DNA from: Salinimicrobium xinjiangense DSM 19287
Lineage (GTDB): Bacteria > Bacteroidota > Bacteroidia > Flavobacteriales > Flavobacteriaceae
Direction of reading: 5' to 3'
DNA length: 44,444 nucleotides
Assembly: GCF_000423585.1 (NCBI RefSeq)
Contig: NZ_KE384056.1
Span: 1 to 44,444 of the forward strand
The position numbers and the translations under genes were made by a program. This document shows, piece by piece, positions 17,950 through 24,331 of this stretch. Below the pieces are notes generated by a model that ran no database searches, was not told where the DNA came from, and saw nothing but the letters and a program-made list of their open reading frames with translations. Each line of letters starts with the position of its first letter. Position 1 is the first letter of the stretch.

Positions 17950-18369
17950 TTATAGTTGTAAACTGTAATAATTTTTATTTTTCTGTAGCTGAATGAGGTG
18001 CGTAAAAGCATGATCCACCACCTCAAAATATTCGTGCAGTTCGGCCGCATCTATCTCCAGTCTCTCCAAAGAGAGCTTACAAACAGCGATCTTTACTCCT
18101 GCAGCCCTGGCTTTGCCGGTGTAGGTCTCCATCTCTTCCTTATTCGTAAGCCCTTTTACATTGGATCCATACATAACGATCTGGAAGTCACCGAACCTTG
18201 AACCATCTTCTTCTTTTAGAGCTTCAGCCGTTAGTATGATTGGCAGGAGTTGCGGGATCTTTGTTGTTGAAACCACGTAATTGTTCATTTCTTCCTGTAT
18301 CCCGGATTGTGCATTAGCGGTAATTCCCAACATCATGAGCATCATAAAAATTCCTATTGATCTTTTCAT
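17950..18369 (-). CDS. Exported DsrE-like sulfur-carrier family protein, paralogue 2
   Basis: 139 residues with a Sec signal ending TANAQ (about 1-21). The rest is a DsrE/YchN-like fold, NYVVSTTKIPQLLPIILTAEALKEED, with one conserved Cys97 in KIAVCKLSL, the position of the persulfide Cys in this family. It aligns without gaps to the upstream gene product at 18380 (shared IPQL-P, LTAEAL, FG-F, K-LT-KE), so the two are a tandem duplication. It lies 10 bp before the SoxB-like gene. Probable periplasmic sulfur relay. Confidence 0.75.
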   Translation of the reverse strand: MKRSIGIFMMLMMLGITANAQSGIQEEMNNYVVSTTKIPQLLPIILTAEALKEEDGSRFGDFQIVMYGSNVKGLTNKEEMETYTGKARAAGVKIAVCKLSLERLEIDAAELHEYFEVVDHAFTHLIQLQKNKNYYSLQL

Positions 18370-18379
18370 AAATTTTGTT

Positions 18380-18796
18380 TTAGAGTGAAATGCTGGTATA
18401 TCCTTTCTTTTGTAGCTGCAGGTTGTAGAGAATCCCGTTCTCCACGACCCTGAGTTCGGGAGAAATATCCTTTCGGTCCACTCCGAATTTATTCAGTGAG
18501 AATCCGCAGGCAACCAGTTCAACATTCTGTTCTTTGGCTATATTGATATATCCCTGCATCATTTCTTTATCGGTAAGTTCCTTCACCGTTTGTCCACAAA
18601 TGATGACCTCAAATTTTCCGAAGTTATTACCGTCTTCCTTTGCTAAAGCTTCCGCAGTTAAAAATATGGGTTGAAGCTGAGGGATCTTCTTTGTCAGGAC
18701 TACATAGTTTTGCTGTTCTTCCTCTACCTGCGCATGAACAGGATTACTTACTAATGCAAGAAGAAATACGATACTGCTTAAAAAATACATTTTCAT
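18380..18796 (-). CDS. Exported DsrE-like sulfur-carrier family protein, paralogue 1
   Basis: 138 residues with a signal peptide ending PVHAQ (about 1-23), then NYVVLTKKIPQLQPIFLTAEALAKEDG. Cys97 (ELVACGFSL) matches the Cys of the downstream paralogue, and this copy has an extra Cys67 (EVIICGQTV). The family (DsrE/DsrF-like) binds sulfane sulfur on Cys; an exported version would act in the periplasm. Spacings of 2 and 10 bp to the neighbours indicate a tight operon. Confidence 0.75.
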   Translation of the reverse strand: MKMYFLSSIVFLLALVSNPVHAQVEEEQQNYVVLTKKIPQLQPIFLTAEALAKEDGNNFGKFEVIICGQTVKELTDKEMMQGYINIAKEQNVELVACGFSLNKFGVDRKDISPELRVVENGILYNLQLQKKGYTSISL

Positions 18797-18798
18797 AA

Positions 18799-19242
18799 TT
18801 ATTTATTTTTTACGCTCAACTCTGGTTGAGCAGGATTTGTTTCTGTTATTGTTTCTTTTGTAAAGTCATTTAAAATAAAAAACAGGAGTCCGCCCATTAT
18901 GGCCACATTTTTAAAGAGAGGTCCCATGGTATTCGCCTGGCCTACCTGAATAGTAATAGTAATTGGAATTAGTACGGCCAGAAGGATCACTGCCGCCCAT
19001 CGGGTCCGGTATCCTGCCAAAAAGGCCAGACCTGCCAAAAGCATTACAATACCCGACAGGATCACCAGTAATTCGGGGTCTCCAAAGAGATATGCAAAAC
19101 CTTTTAAACTGGCAGCGTCTATGCGTTTAGCCGTTTGCTCAACATTCATGAGGTGATTGGAACCTGCGATAAGAAATATCCCGCTAAGCATTATTCTCAA
19201 TACCTGAATGGAGCGACGGCTGACTGAAATTTGCGTCGTCAT
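18799..19242 (-). CDS. DoxX family membrane protein
   Basis: 147 residues from the ATG at 19242; an in-frame TTG at 19269 is less likely. Four membrane segments: RIMLSGIFLIAGSNHL, LLVILSGIVMLLAGLAFLAGY, WAAVILLAVLIPITITI and NVAIMGGLLFFIL. DoxX/DoxD-type proteins include the quinone-reducing subunit of thiosulfate:quinone oxidoreductase and redox partners of SodA/SseA-like systems. In this operon it may pass electrons from sulfur oxidation into the quinone pool (inference). The stop is 2 bp from the next gene's start. Confidence 0.82.
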   Translation of the reverse strand: MTTQISVSRRSIQVLRIMLSGIFLIAGSNHLMNVEQTAKRIDAASLKGFAYLFGDPELLVILSGIVMLLAGLAFLAGYRTRWAAVILLAVLIPITITIQVGQANTMGPLFKNVAIMGGLLFFILNDFTKETITETNPAQPELSVKNK

Positions 19243-19323
19243 ATTAAATAAGTTGTGGTTCAGAACCAATAAGGTTCTGAAAATTGTGTAAAATTGATTT
19301 AGGTTGTAGCTTAGAAAGTGAAT

Positions 19324-19680
19324 CTAAGCCTGAGGGGGAGGATAGAACCTGTCTTCGGCAGATTCCGGTAAAGAGGGAGTGTGATGTGCATATGTCCTGG
19401 ATTCTTCAGGAATTACCGTAGATTCCCAGGAGAAAACTTCAAATTCAAAAGGGGCATTACAAAACGAATCTATAGTTAGATTTAAAGAAGTATCATCTTC
19501 AGCTAAAGTCTCCAAAAAGTTGTCCTTCTGAATTTTTTCCTTTTGCTTTTCACAGAAAGGATTGACGTAAGCGATTTCATCAGCATCAAAAATGGCTACC
19601 AATATTTTGGAGTCCATCACAAGGAATTTTCCGAAGAAAATTACCGAAAAGAAGATCGCTATGTAAGCCTTTAAATTCAT
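19324..19680 (-). CDS. Small secreted or anchored protein, first gene of the SoxB-like operon
   Basis: 118 residues from the ATG at 19680 (a TTG directly upstream is not needed). A hydrophobic N-terminus (AYIAIFFSVIFFGKFLVM) is followed by a soluble acidic part with two Cys (NPFCEKQKEK, DSFCNAPFEF) and a C-terminal HHTPSLPESAEDRFYPPPQA. This tail type occurs in small flavobacterial proteins next to metal or sulfur genes; function unknown. Two Cys in an exported protein fit redox or metal binding. The predicted transcription start (near 19683) nearly coincides with the ATG, which suggests an almost leaderless mRNA. Confidence 0.6.
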   Translation of the reverse strand: MNLKAYIAIFFSVIFFGKFLVMDSKILVAIFDADEIAYVNPFCEKQKEKIQKDNFLETLAEDDTSLNLTIDSFCNAPFEFEVFSWESTVIPEESRTYAHHTPSLPESAEDRFYPPPQA

Positions 19681-19687
19681 CAAGCGT

Positions 19688-19732
19688 CAAATATATTCAT
19701 TTTTCGCTCAAAAGTTATGTGACATTTGTTAC
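19688..19732 (-). promoter_or_regulatory. Sulfur-regulon operator and promoter 3 (before the SoxB-like operon)
   Basis: On the minus strand: GTAAC-AAAT-GTCAC at 19732-19719, then the -7 box TATATTTG at 19695-19688. The distance is 30.5 bp, one more than in the other seven. One half-site base deviates. Confidence 0.72.
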
Positions 19733-19769
19733 ATAGCGCAGATCATATAGGATGAGAATTGATTGCAAA

Positions 19770-19813
19770 GTAACTTTGGTTACTGATTGAGCCGTTGCTA
19801 TAACGGACATTTG
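19770..19813 (+). promoter_or_regulatory. Sulfur-regulon operator and promoter 4 (before the ACP-like gene)
   Basis: GTAAC-TTTG-GTTAC at 19770-19783, with GACATTTG at 19806-19813 as a -7 box lacking the first T; spacing 29.5 bp. It is divergent with operator 3, the two centres 51 bp apart. Confidence 0.7.
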
Positions 19814-19839
19814 CGGAAAACTCATAAAGTTTTAATCAC

Positions 19840-20166
19840 ATGTTAAAAATACTTTTTACAAATAAACACCGGAATTGTCTCTCTGCCTGGGCAGGCTTTG
19901 AAGTTTATCTTAATGATGATTTTGAGTCTTTAATTCAGAGCGAGGTAGATTTTATAGAGCTTCTATTATTGTTCGAAAAGCACTTTCAGCTCGATTTACT
20001 GGAAACAGATAAAACCAGACAGGATTTCTCTACTGTTGAAGAATTTGTGACATGGGCTCTGGAACATCCTGCTGTGGAACCAATACCATTTTCAGAACCT
20101 GAAGATCTGCCTTTTGCCAAACATCTTCAACAGCGGCATTATATCTGTCAGCAGGTGGGATCATGA
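19840..20166 (+). CDS. Acyl-carrier-protein-like protein without the phosphopantetheine serine
   Basis: 108 residues. The core SEVDFIELLLLFEKHFQLDL...TVEEFVTWALEHP has the helix II and helix III pattern of ACPs (LD-x-VEL-x-x-x-xEE-F...). But the residue equal to Ser of the DSL motif is Glu, so it should not carry a 4'-phosphopantetheine arm. No Cys lies in that region either; the only cysteines are near the ends (NCLSAW and YICQQ). It is probably a scaffold or regulatory protein rather than a true carrier. Its promoter has the same operator as the sulfur genes and it is divergent from the SoxB-like operon. The fold assignment is by eye. Confidence 0.55.
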   Translation: MLKILFTNKHRNCLSAWAGFEVYLNDDFESLIQSEVDFIELLLLFEKHFQLDLLETDKTRQDFSTVEEFVTWALEHPAVEPIPFSEPEDLPFAKHLQQRHYICQQVGS

Positions 20167-20272
20167 TGATTCCCTTTGCTGAAATATTTTGCTGAAAAGG
20201 TTCAGAAAACTTTCACGGTAAGTGAGATTTGGCGGGTTGATAGCTTTATTTATTTCGTAGAGCAGATATACA

Positions 20273-20306
20273 AAATCCCGGATCCTTACAATCCGGGATT
20301 TACATA
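20273..20306. terminator. Bidirectional intrinsic terminator
   Basis: An 11-bp perfect stem, AAATCCCGGAT / ATCCGGGATTT, with a 7-nt loop lies between the convergent ACP-like and OsmC genes. The T-tract is better on the minus strand. Confidence 0.75.
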
Positions 20307-20335
20307 ATATATTGATATATTGGAGGTACTTGAGC

Positions 20336-20785
20336 TTAAGCAGTCTGATTGTTTGAAATAAGGACCTTAGTTTCCATATGAACTTCAGAAGTTATCGAGT
20401 TGGAAATAAGACAGGCTCTTTCGGCTTTGATCATGATCTTTTCTGCTTTTTCACTGTCAGCCTCGTTTGGTATGGTCACTACAGGTCTTAAAATGATCTC
20501 TGTCATCGCAAATTTTCCATCTTTCTTATCCAAAACACCTTCTGCAGGACATGTAAGGCTTTCAAATTCCAAATTAGAATTCTCAGCAATTGCAAGAAAA
20601 GTAGTCATAAAACAACTGCTAACTGCAGCGGTAAAAAGATGTTCGGGTGACCAGATCCCCGGCATTCCTTTTGGAAATTCCGGCGGAGTCGCAACTTCAA
20701 CTTTCTGGTCAAGAACCGGAGATGAAATTTCCCCCTTTCTGTCCATTTTCCATTCAAGATCGACGTGATATTTATGTGCTTCCAT
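20336..20785 (-). CDS. OsmC family peroxiredoxin-like protein
   Basis: 149 residues. Catalytic cysteines are Cys58 (FTAAVSSCFMTTF) and Cys124 (AERACLISNSI), the two-Cys signature of OsmC/Ohr-type thiol peroxidases; Cys79 is extra. The LEW and P-x-x-L segments around 10-55 are family-typical. OsmC-like proteins reduce organic hydroperoxides, and some clear sulfane sulfur or persulfides, which fits the context. It is the last gene of the rhodanese operon, 39 bp after the DUF2892 gene, with no promoter of its own recognised. Confidence 0.88.
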   Translation of the reverse strand: MEAHKYHVDLEWKMDRKGEISSPVLDQKVEVATPPEFPKGMPGIWSPEHLFTAAVSSCFMTTFLAIAENSNLEFESLTCPAEGVLDKKDGKFAMTEIILRPVVTIPNEADSEKAEKIMIKAERACLISNSITSEVHMETKVLISNNQTA

Positions 20786-20824
20786 ATGTTTAATTATTTT
20801 TTTTAAAAGTATTAAAGGCTTTCT

Positions 20825-21043
20825 TTAAGGTTTATGATCTGTGTCAGGTTTGACCTCACAACTTCCTGTGGCGCAATTTCCCGACGCACATCCAAATGCA
20901 AAAAGTCCCATCACCGCGGGCCACGCACCAATGACCACACCTATCCACTGTCCTTCCAGTGCGCTTTGTACAATCACCCAAACGCCTATGAGGAGGTAGA
21001 CAATGCGTACCCAGGTCCAGTTGCTAAAGATCCTGTTGATCAC
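20825..21043 (-). CDS. DUF2892 (YgaP-like) membrane protein with Cys-rich tail
   Basis: 72 residues with two membrane segments (VRIVYLLIGVWVIVQSAL and WIGVVIGAWPAVMGLFAFG), ending in the cysteine-rich GCASGNCATGSCEVKPDTDHKP. The start is GTG at 21043, overlapping the preceding rhodanese TGA as GTGA, so translation is coupled. In E. coli YgaP the same DUF2892 hairpin is fused to a rhodanese; here the two functions are separate neighbouring genes. The tail cysteines probably accept sulfur or bind metal at the membrane surface. Confidence 0.8.
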   Translation of the reverse strand: MINRIFSNWTWVRIVYLLIGVWVIVQSALEGQWIGVVIGAWPAVMGLFAFGCASGNCATGSCEVKPDTDHKP

Positions 21044-21360
21044 GTTCCAATTTTATTATTTAGCCCTAACCAGCTTCCGCCATTGTACACATTGGTGTAG
21101 CCTTTTGACTTTAAAATGCTTTTAGCCGAGCCACTTCTCATTCCGGAAGCACAACAGGTAATAATGGGCTTATTCTTATCTTTAGGGATTGCAGGATTGG
21201 AATTCAGGTTGGGCAACGGAATGTTTTTAGATCCTTTAATATGTCCTACGGCAAATTCAGCTTTACTTCTTACATCTACAATTATTCCACCTTCCCTGAG
21301 TAGCTGATTATAATCTGGTGCCGGAGAAATACCCAGCATTTCCTTTATTTTTTCGAACAT
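21040..21360 (-). CDS. Rhodanese-like sulfurtransferase, second of pair
   Basis: 106 residues, single rhodanese domain without a signal, so cytoplasmic. It has IIVDVRSKAEFAVGHIKGSKNIP, the active-site loop CCASGMRSG (first Cys of CASGMRS catalytic, preceded by another Cys), and GYTNVYNGGSW at the end. It should move sulfane sulfur as a Cys persulfide. It is one base downstream of the first rhodanese gene and overlaps the DUF2892 gene by 4 bp, so a functional unit like split YgaP is likely. Confidence 0.88.
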   Translation of the reverse strand: MFEKIKEMLGISPAPDYNQLLREGGIIVDVRSKAEFAVGHIKGSKNIPLPNLNSNPAIPKDKNKPIITCCASGMRSGSAKSILKSKGYTNVYNGGSWLGLNNKIGT

Positions 21361-21361
21361 A

Positions 21362-21646
21362 TTATACTTCCTGAGAGGTTAGAAAATTTACTTCAAGCCA
21401 GGATCCACCGTTTACACATTCTATTCCCTGGCGGCTAACATAATGAGTCGCCTGCCCGCTTCTGTTTCCTGTGGCACAGCAAAAGATCAACGGGGTTTTC
21501 ATTTCCTTCAATTCATCTAGTCTTAATGGTATTTCATTTAAAGGCATATTTACGGCCCCGGCAACGCTGCCTCCCATAAATTCCCCGCGGGTACGCACAT
21601 CCACGATGGTGCCCTCATTATTCTTTATCAATTTTTCTGTATCCAT
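21362..21646 (-). CDS. Rhodanese-like sulfurtransferase, first of pair
   Basis: 94 residues. TIVDVRTRGEFMGGSVAGAVNMPL, the active loop CCATGNRSG and VNGGSWLEVNFL define a minimal rhodanese; it ends soon after the final helix. Like its neighbour it has a double Cys at the active site. It is the first gene of the operon rhodanese - rhodanese - DUF2892 - OsmC and is controlled from operator 5, with a predicted leader of about 60 nt. Confidence 0.88.
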   Translation of the reverse strand: MDTEKLIKNNEGTIVDVRTRGEFMGGSVAGAVNMPLNEIPLRLDELKEMKTPLIFCCATGNRSGQATHYVSRQGIECVNGGSWLEVNFLTSQEV

Positions 21647-21710
21647 AAATAATATGTATTAATTTAAAATTGGTTTTTTGAAGCTTATATGCTAATTGAT
21701 TTTATACGTG

Positions 21711-21754
21711 CAAATTTAAGCCTGAAGCCGGGACTCCACAGTTACTTTTGTTAC
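21711..21754 (-). promoter_or_regulatory. Sulfur-regulon operator and promoter 5 (before the rhodanese operon)
   Basis: On the plus strand GTTAC-TTTT-GTTAC at 21741-21754, with one imperfect half. The minus-strand -7 box is TAAATTTG at 21718-21711; spacing is exactly 29.5 bp. Confidence 0.78.
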
Positions 21755-21783
21755 ATATAAAGCAGGACATCAGTAATGAAAAA

Positions 21784-21908
21784 ATGAAGAAAAAGTCGGA
21801 TTTGGATAGCTTTATAAAGCTGCTGAAAGTGTAGCATCATCAGAGATCCTTCGCAAAGAATATATTTCAGGAGTAGTAGAAAATACTTCAAAAAAATCAG
21901 CCTTTTAG
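21784..21908 (+). pseudogene. Frameshifted small peptide gene (leader-like), degraded
   Basis: ATG at 21784 reads MKKKSDLDSFIK and then hits a stop. Adding one base in the AAAG near 21815 joins it to a frame reading AAESVASSEILRKEYISG and ending KKSAF before TAG at 21906, 41 residues in total. The helical KKSDLDSFI...EILRK...ISG pattern recalls leader peptides of flavobacterial modified-peptide precursors, but no maturation genes are near. It could also be chance. The surrounding 21909-22015 holds nothing else. Confidence 0.3.
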
Positions 21909-22015
21909 GAACCCCTGAAGTTGTTGTTTAAAAAGCTCTTCAACATCAATATGGCCTACTAACTACCTGCGGATTCCACGTCCCCGGGATTTGAAAATAC
22001 ATCCGGTTGATTCAA

Positions 22016-22702
22016 TCAATTTTCAGATAATATAAAATCGGCAGCCATTTGTGCATGAAGTTGGGTGGTTGCGATCATTGGCAGGTGGAAATCAGAAGCC
22101 TCAATAAGCATCGGCAGTTCGGTGCAGCCAAGAATTATTCCTTCTGCCCCTTTTGCCTTGAGTATTTCCATTTGCTCAAGAAAGAATGATTTTGCCTCAT
22201 CATTAAAAATTCCCCGGGTAAGCTCCGTTGATACAAAATGATGATTTTGATCTATATATTGAGGATCGGGGATAATGGTCTCAATTCCGTAGTTGGCCTT
22301 CAGGTATCCGGGGATAAAATCTCCGGTGATTGTAGGCCGGTTTCCAAGAAGACCTAAAGTCTTTAATCTTTGTTTTTGGGCCTCTTTTCCAATAGCATCG
22401 GCGATATGAAGAATTGGGATATCTATTTGAGGTTGCACAAAATCATAAACCATATGCGGGGTATTGGCACAGATGACCAGCGCTTTGGCTCCTGCAGTTT
22501 GCAGAGTGCGGGCGATCTCCAGGTACTTCTTGTTGATCTTTTCCTTGTTTTGCTCCCGCATGAGCTCAATATTAAGGCTGTAGATGATCACTTCGGGATT
22601 AGCCTGAGTGCCGATCTTTTCCCCCACCAACTCATTAATGAGCCTGTAGTAAACAATGGTAGAATGCCAGGATGTGCCGCCAATTAGTCCTAACTTTTTC
22701 AT
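22016..22702 (-). CDS. Aspartate/glutamate racemase family protein
   Basis: 228 residues. MKKLGLIGGTSWHSTIVYYRLIN at the N-terminus, LVICANTPHMVYD (first catalytic Cys region) and GIILGCTELPMLI (second catalytic Cys) are the signatures of PLP-independent aspartate racemases. The enzyme would interconvert L- and D-amino acids, probably aspartate. It lies 121 bp after the SQR-like gene on the same strand; whether it shares that transcript is unclear, and its role in sulfur metabolism is doubtful. Confidence 0.87.
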   Translation of the reverse strand: MKKLGLIGGTSWHSTIVYYRLINELVGEKIGTQANPEVIIYSLNIELMREQNKEKINKKYLEIARTLQTAGAKALVICANTPHMVYDFVQPQIDIPILHIADAIGKEAQKQRLKTLGLLGNRPTITGDFIPGYLKANYGIETIIPDPQYIDQNHHFVSTELTRGIFNDEAKSFFLEQMEILKAKGAEGIILGCTELPMLIEASDFHLPMIATTQLHAQMAADFILSEN

Positions 22703-22823
22703 ATCAACCTTTGATCCCGTTAATAAAAGTAATGCATGAATTTAATCTTTTTCACACTCAATGTTTTGGATCTTATGCTAAAATTTCTGTCAGAAGATAA
22801 TTGTGGAGAGTATATATCCCTGA

Positions 22824-23972
22824 TTAGAAATTTTTGAAGAACCAGAATTTTTCATCCCACCATTTGGAAAAGTGTCCCAATTGAGCGGGAGTTTTCATTT
22901 TGACATCCTTTCCGGTAGCCGAAAACCTGCCTCCGGTCTCACTTGCTTTTCCTTCGCCGGCTTCGATAAAGTATTTACCTTGGGGTACAAAAGTTTGATC
23001 TGGTTCATCTCCGGCCATTTTTCTTCCAATATTATGAGCTACTACCGCTGCCTGCTGCCTTGCAAATACTCCTATCTTTGGAAGCATCGCTCCGTTTTCA
23101 GTGCTTACCTGAGTGACATCACCTATCGCATAAACATCTTTGAATTTCGTTTCCAGTGTCTTGTTATCAACCTCTATCCAGCCCGATTTTCCAGCTAAAT
23201 CACTCTTTTTGATCAGTTCGGGTAGCTGGTGCCTTGGAGTGTAAGCCAGGAGATCATAGGAGTAATTTTCTCCATTTCTAAATTCCAGTTTATTCCCTGA
23301 AACAGCTTTTAATTCGTGATTTGGAAAATATTTGATCCCCTTTTTTTCCAGCAGTTCCTTTAGCTCCTGTGATGCTTCAGCGCCTGCGAATTCCATTGGT
23401 CCGGTTTCAGGAGTATAAAGGGAAACGGATGAATTATCTTTCAGATTATTTTTTCTTACGAAATCTTCTATTAGCATAGCTGCCTCATAGGGTGCGGCCG
23501 GGCTTTTAAACGGAAGGGAAGAAACTAAAATGGCAATTTCTCCTCCGTTGAATTTCTTTAATTCAGAATAAAATGCCTCAGCTCCTTTTAACCGGAAAAA
23601 ATTGAATCCAAATTTCCGAAGATCAAAAGCATCCGTCTGTTCCACACCTAGTGAAACCACCATGTGATCTCCCTTATACTGCTTTCCATTCACGGTTACC
23701 GCAACATTTTCTGGATCTATTATTTCTATTTCACCTTTGACGACTTCCAATCCTGAAGCGTTCAGTTTATCTACGCGCTCTGTGATCTCTTCCTCTTTAC
23801 TTTTACCAACCATCACCCAAGGCAGGGAAGGGGAATACACGCTGGTTTCCTCTTTTTCGAAAACCAGGATCTTTACCAGGTTGATATCTTCTTCATTACC
23901 ACTATGTCTGCTTAATTCCCTGGCAGTTACGATTCCTCCTGTTCCGGCTCCTAATACTAAGATTGTTTTCAT
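22824..23972 (-). CDS. SQR/FCSD-like FAD-dependent oxidoreductase without any cysteine
   Basis: 382 residues. FAD-binding GAGTGG at 8-13, a second dinucleotide motif VYAIGDVT near 293, and the SQR-like order VVSLGVEQ..., FKSPAAPYEAAMLIEDF, VFARQQAAVVAHNI and a C-terminal aromatic WWDEKFWFFKNF place it in the sulfide:quinone oxidoreductase / flavocytochrome c sulfide dehydrogenase group. Yet the protein has no Cys at all: the position of the usual Cys in KCPPAP is Ser157. Canonical SQR chemistry needs a Cys pair, so it may use an external thiol (perhaps the CC protein encoded 5 bp upstream) or be an NADH- or quinone-linked enzyme. Membrane association through the aromatic C-terminus is plausible. 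Confidence 0.75.
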   Translation of the reverse strand: MKTILVLGAGTGGIVTARELSRHSGNEEDINLVKILVFEKEETSVYSPSLPWVMVGKSKEEEITERVDKLNASGLEVVKGEIEIIDPENVAVTVNGKQYKGDHMVVSLGVEQTDAFDLRKFGFNFFRLKGAEAFYSELKKFNGGEIAILVSSLPFKSPAAPYEAAMLIEDFVRKNNLKDNSSVSLYTPETGPMEFAGAEASQELKELLEKKGIKYFPNHELKAVSGNKLEFRNGENYSYDLLAYTPRHQLPELIKKSDLAGKSGWIEVDNKTLETKFKDVYAIGDVTQVSTENGAMLPKIGVFARQQAAVVAHNIGRKMAGDEPDQTFVPQGKYFIEAGEGKASETGGRFSATGKDVKMKTPAQLGHFSKWWDEKFWFFKNF

Positions 23973-23977
23973 AAAGT

Positions 23978-24160
23978 TTAAGATTTGTTGATCCCTTTCC
24001 CGGCTTCATTTATTTTGAGAAGCTCAGGGCGCAGGTTTTTTTCCATATAGATAGAGCCATAAGAGCAACAGGTACTGCTATCGTGTTCATGCGAAACCGG
24101 ATTTTTGAAATCCTCCCATATATCCTTTAGCAGTGCTTTAAGTTGTACTAAATATTTCAT
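23978..24160 (-). CDS. Small CC-motif protein coupled to the SQR-like enzyme
   Basis: 60 residues, MKYLVQLKALLKDIWEDFKN then SHEHDSSTCCSYGSIYMEKNLRP. An amphipathic N-terminal helix is followed by a His/Asp-rich segment and an adjacent Cys pair (Cys31-Cys32). Family not known to me. Its stop is 5 bp before the SQR-like ATG and it is first behind operator 6. An obvious hypothesis is that it supplies the thiol pair the flavoprotein lacks; no direct evidence. Confidence 0.6.
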   Translation of the reverse strand: MKYLVQLKALLKDIWEDFKNPVSHEHDSSTCCSYGSIYMEKNLRPELLKINEAGKGINKS

Positions 24161-24193
24161 TATTTGATTATAAGGTCATTTTTAATTGCAGGA

Positions 24194-24237
24194 CAAATTT
24201 AAGGGGCGACTGTCTTATAGTAAGTTACTTTTGTTAC
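24194..24237 (-). promoter_or_regulatory. Sulfur-regulon operator and promoter 6 (before the CC protein and SQR-like gene)
   Basis: GTTAC-TTTT-GTTAC at 24224-24237 (one imperfect half). The minus-strand -7 box TAAATTTG is at 24201-24194, spacing 29.5 bp. The predicted leader is about 29 nt. Confidence 0.8.
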
Positions 24238-24266
24238 ATACTGAGGTTGATCTCAAACCTGATACT

Positions 24267-24310
24267 GTAACATATGTTACTGTCCTATGATCTTAGTCAT
24301 ATTTTCTTTG
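24267..24310 (+). promoter_or_regulatory. Sulfur-regulon operator and promoter 7 (before the YeeE/YedE pair)
   Basis: GTAAC-ATAT-GTTAC at 24267-24280, a perfect palindrome, and TTTCTTTG at 24303-24310 as an imperfect -7 box; spacing 29.5 bp. Divergent with operator 6, centres 43 bp apart. Confidence 0.75.
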
Positions 24311-24331
24311 CGCCCTTAAAAAAAGTAGTAT

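Noticed and set aside
22016-22702. Aspartate racemase as part of the sulfur regulon
   Set aside because: It is on the same strand as the SQR-like gene but 121 bp away with no operator of its own; function unrelated, so membership is not claimed.
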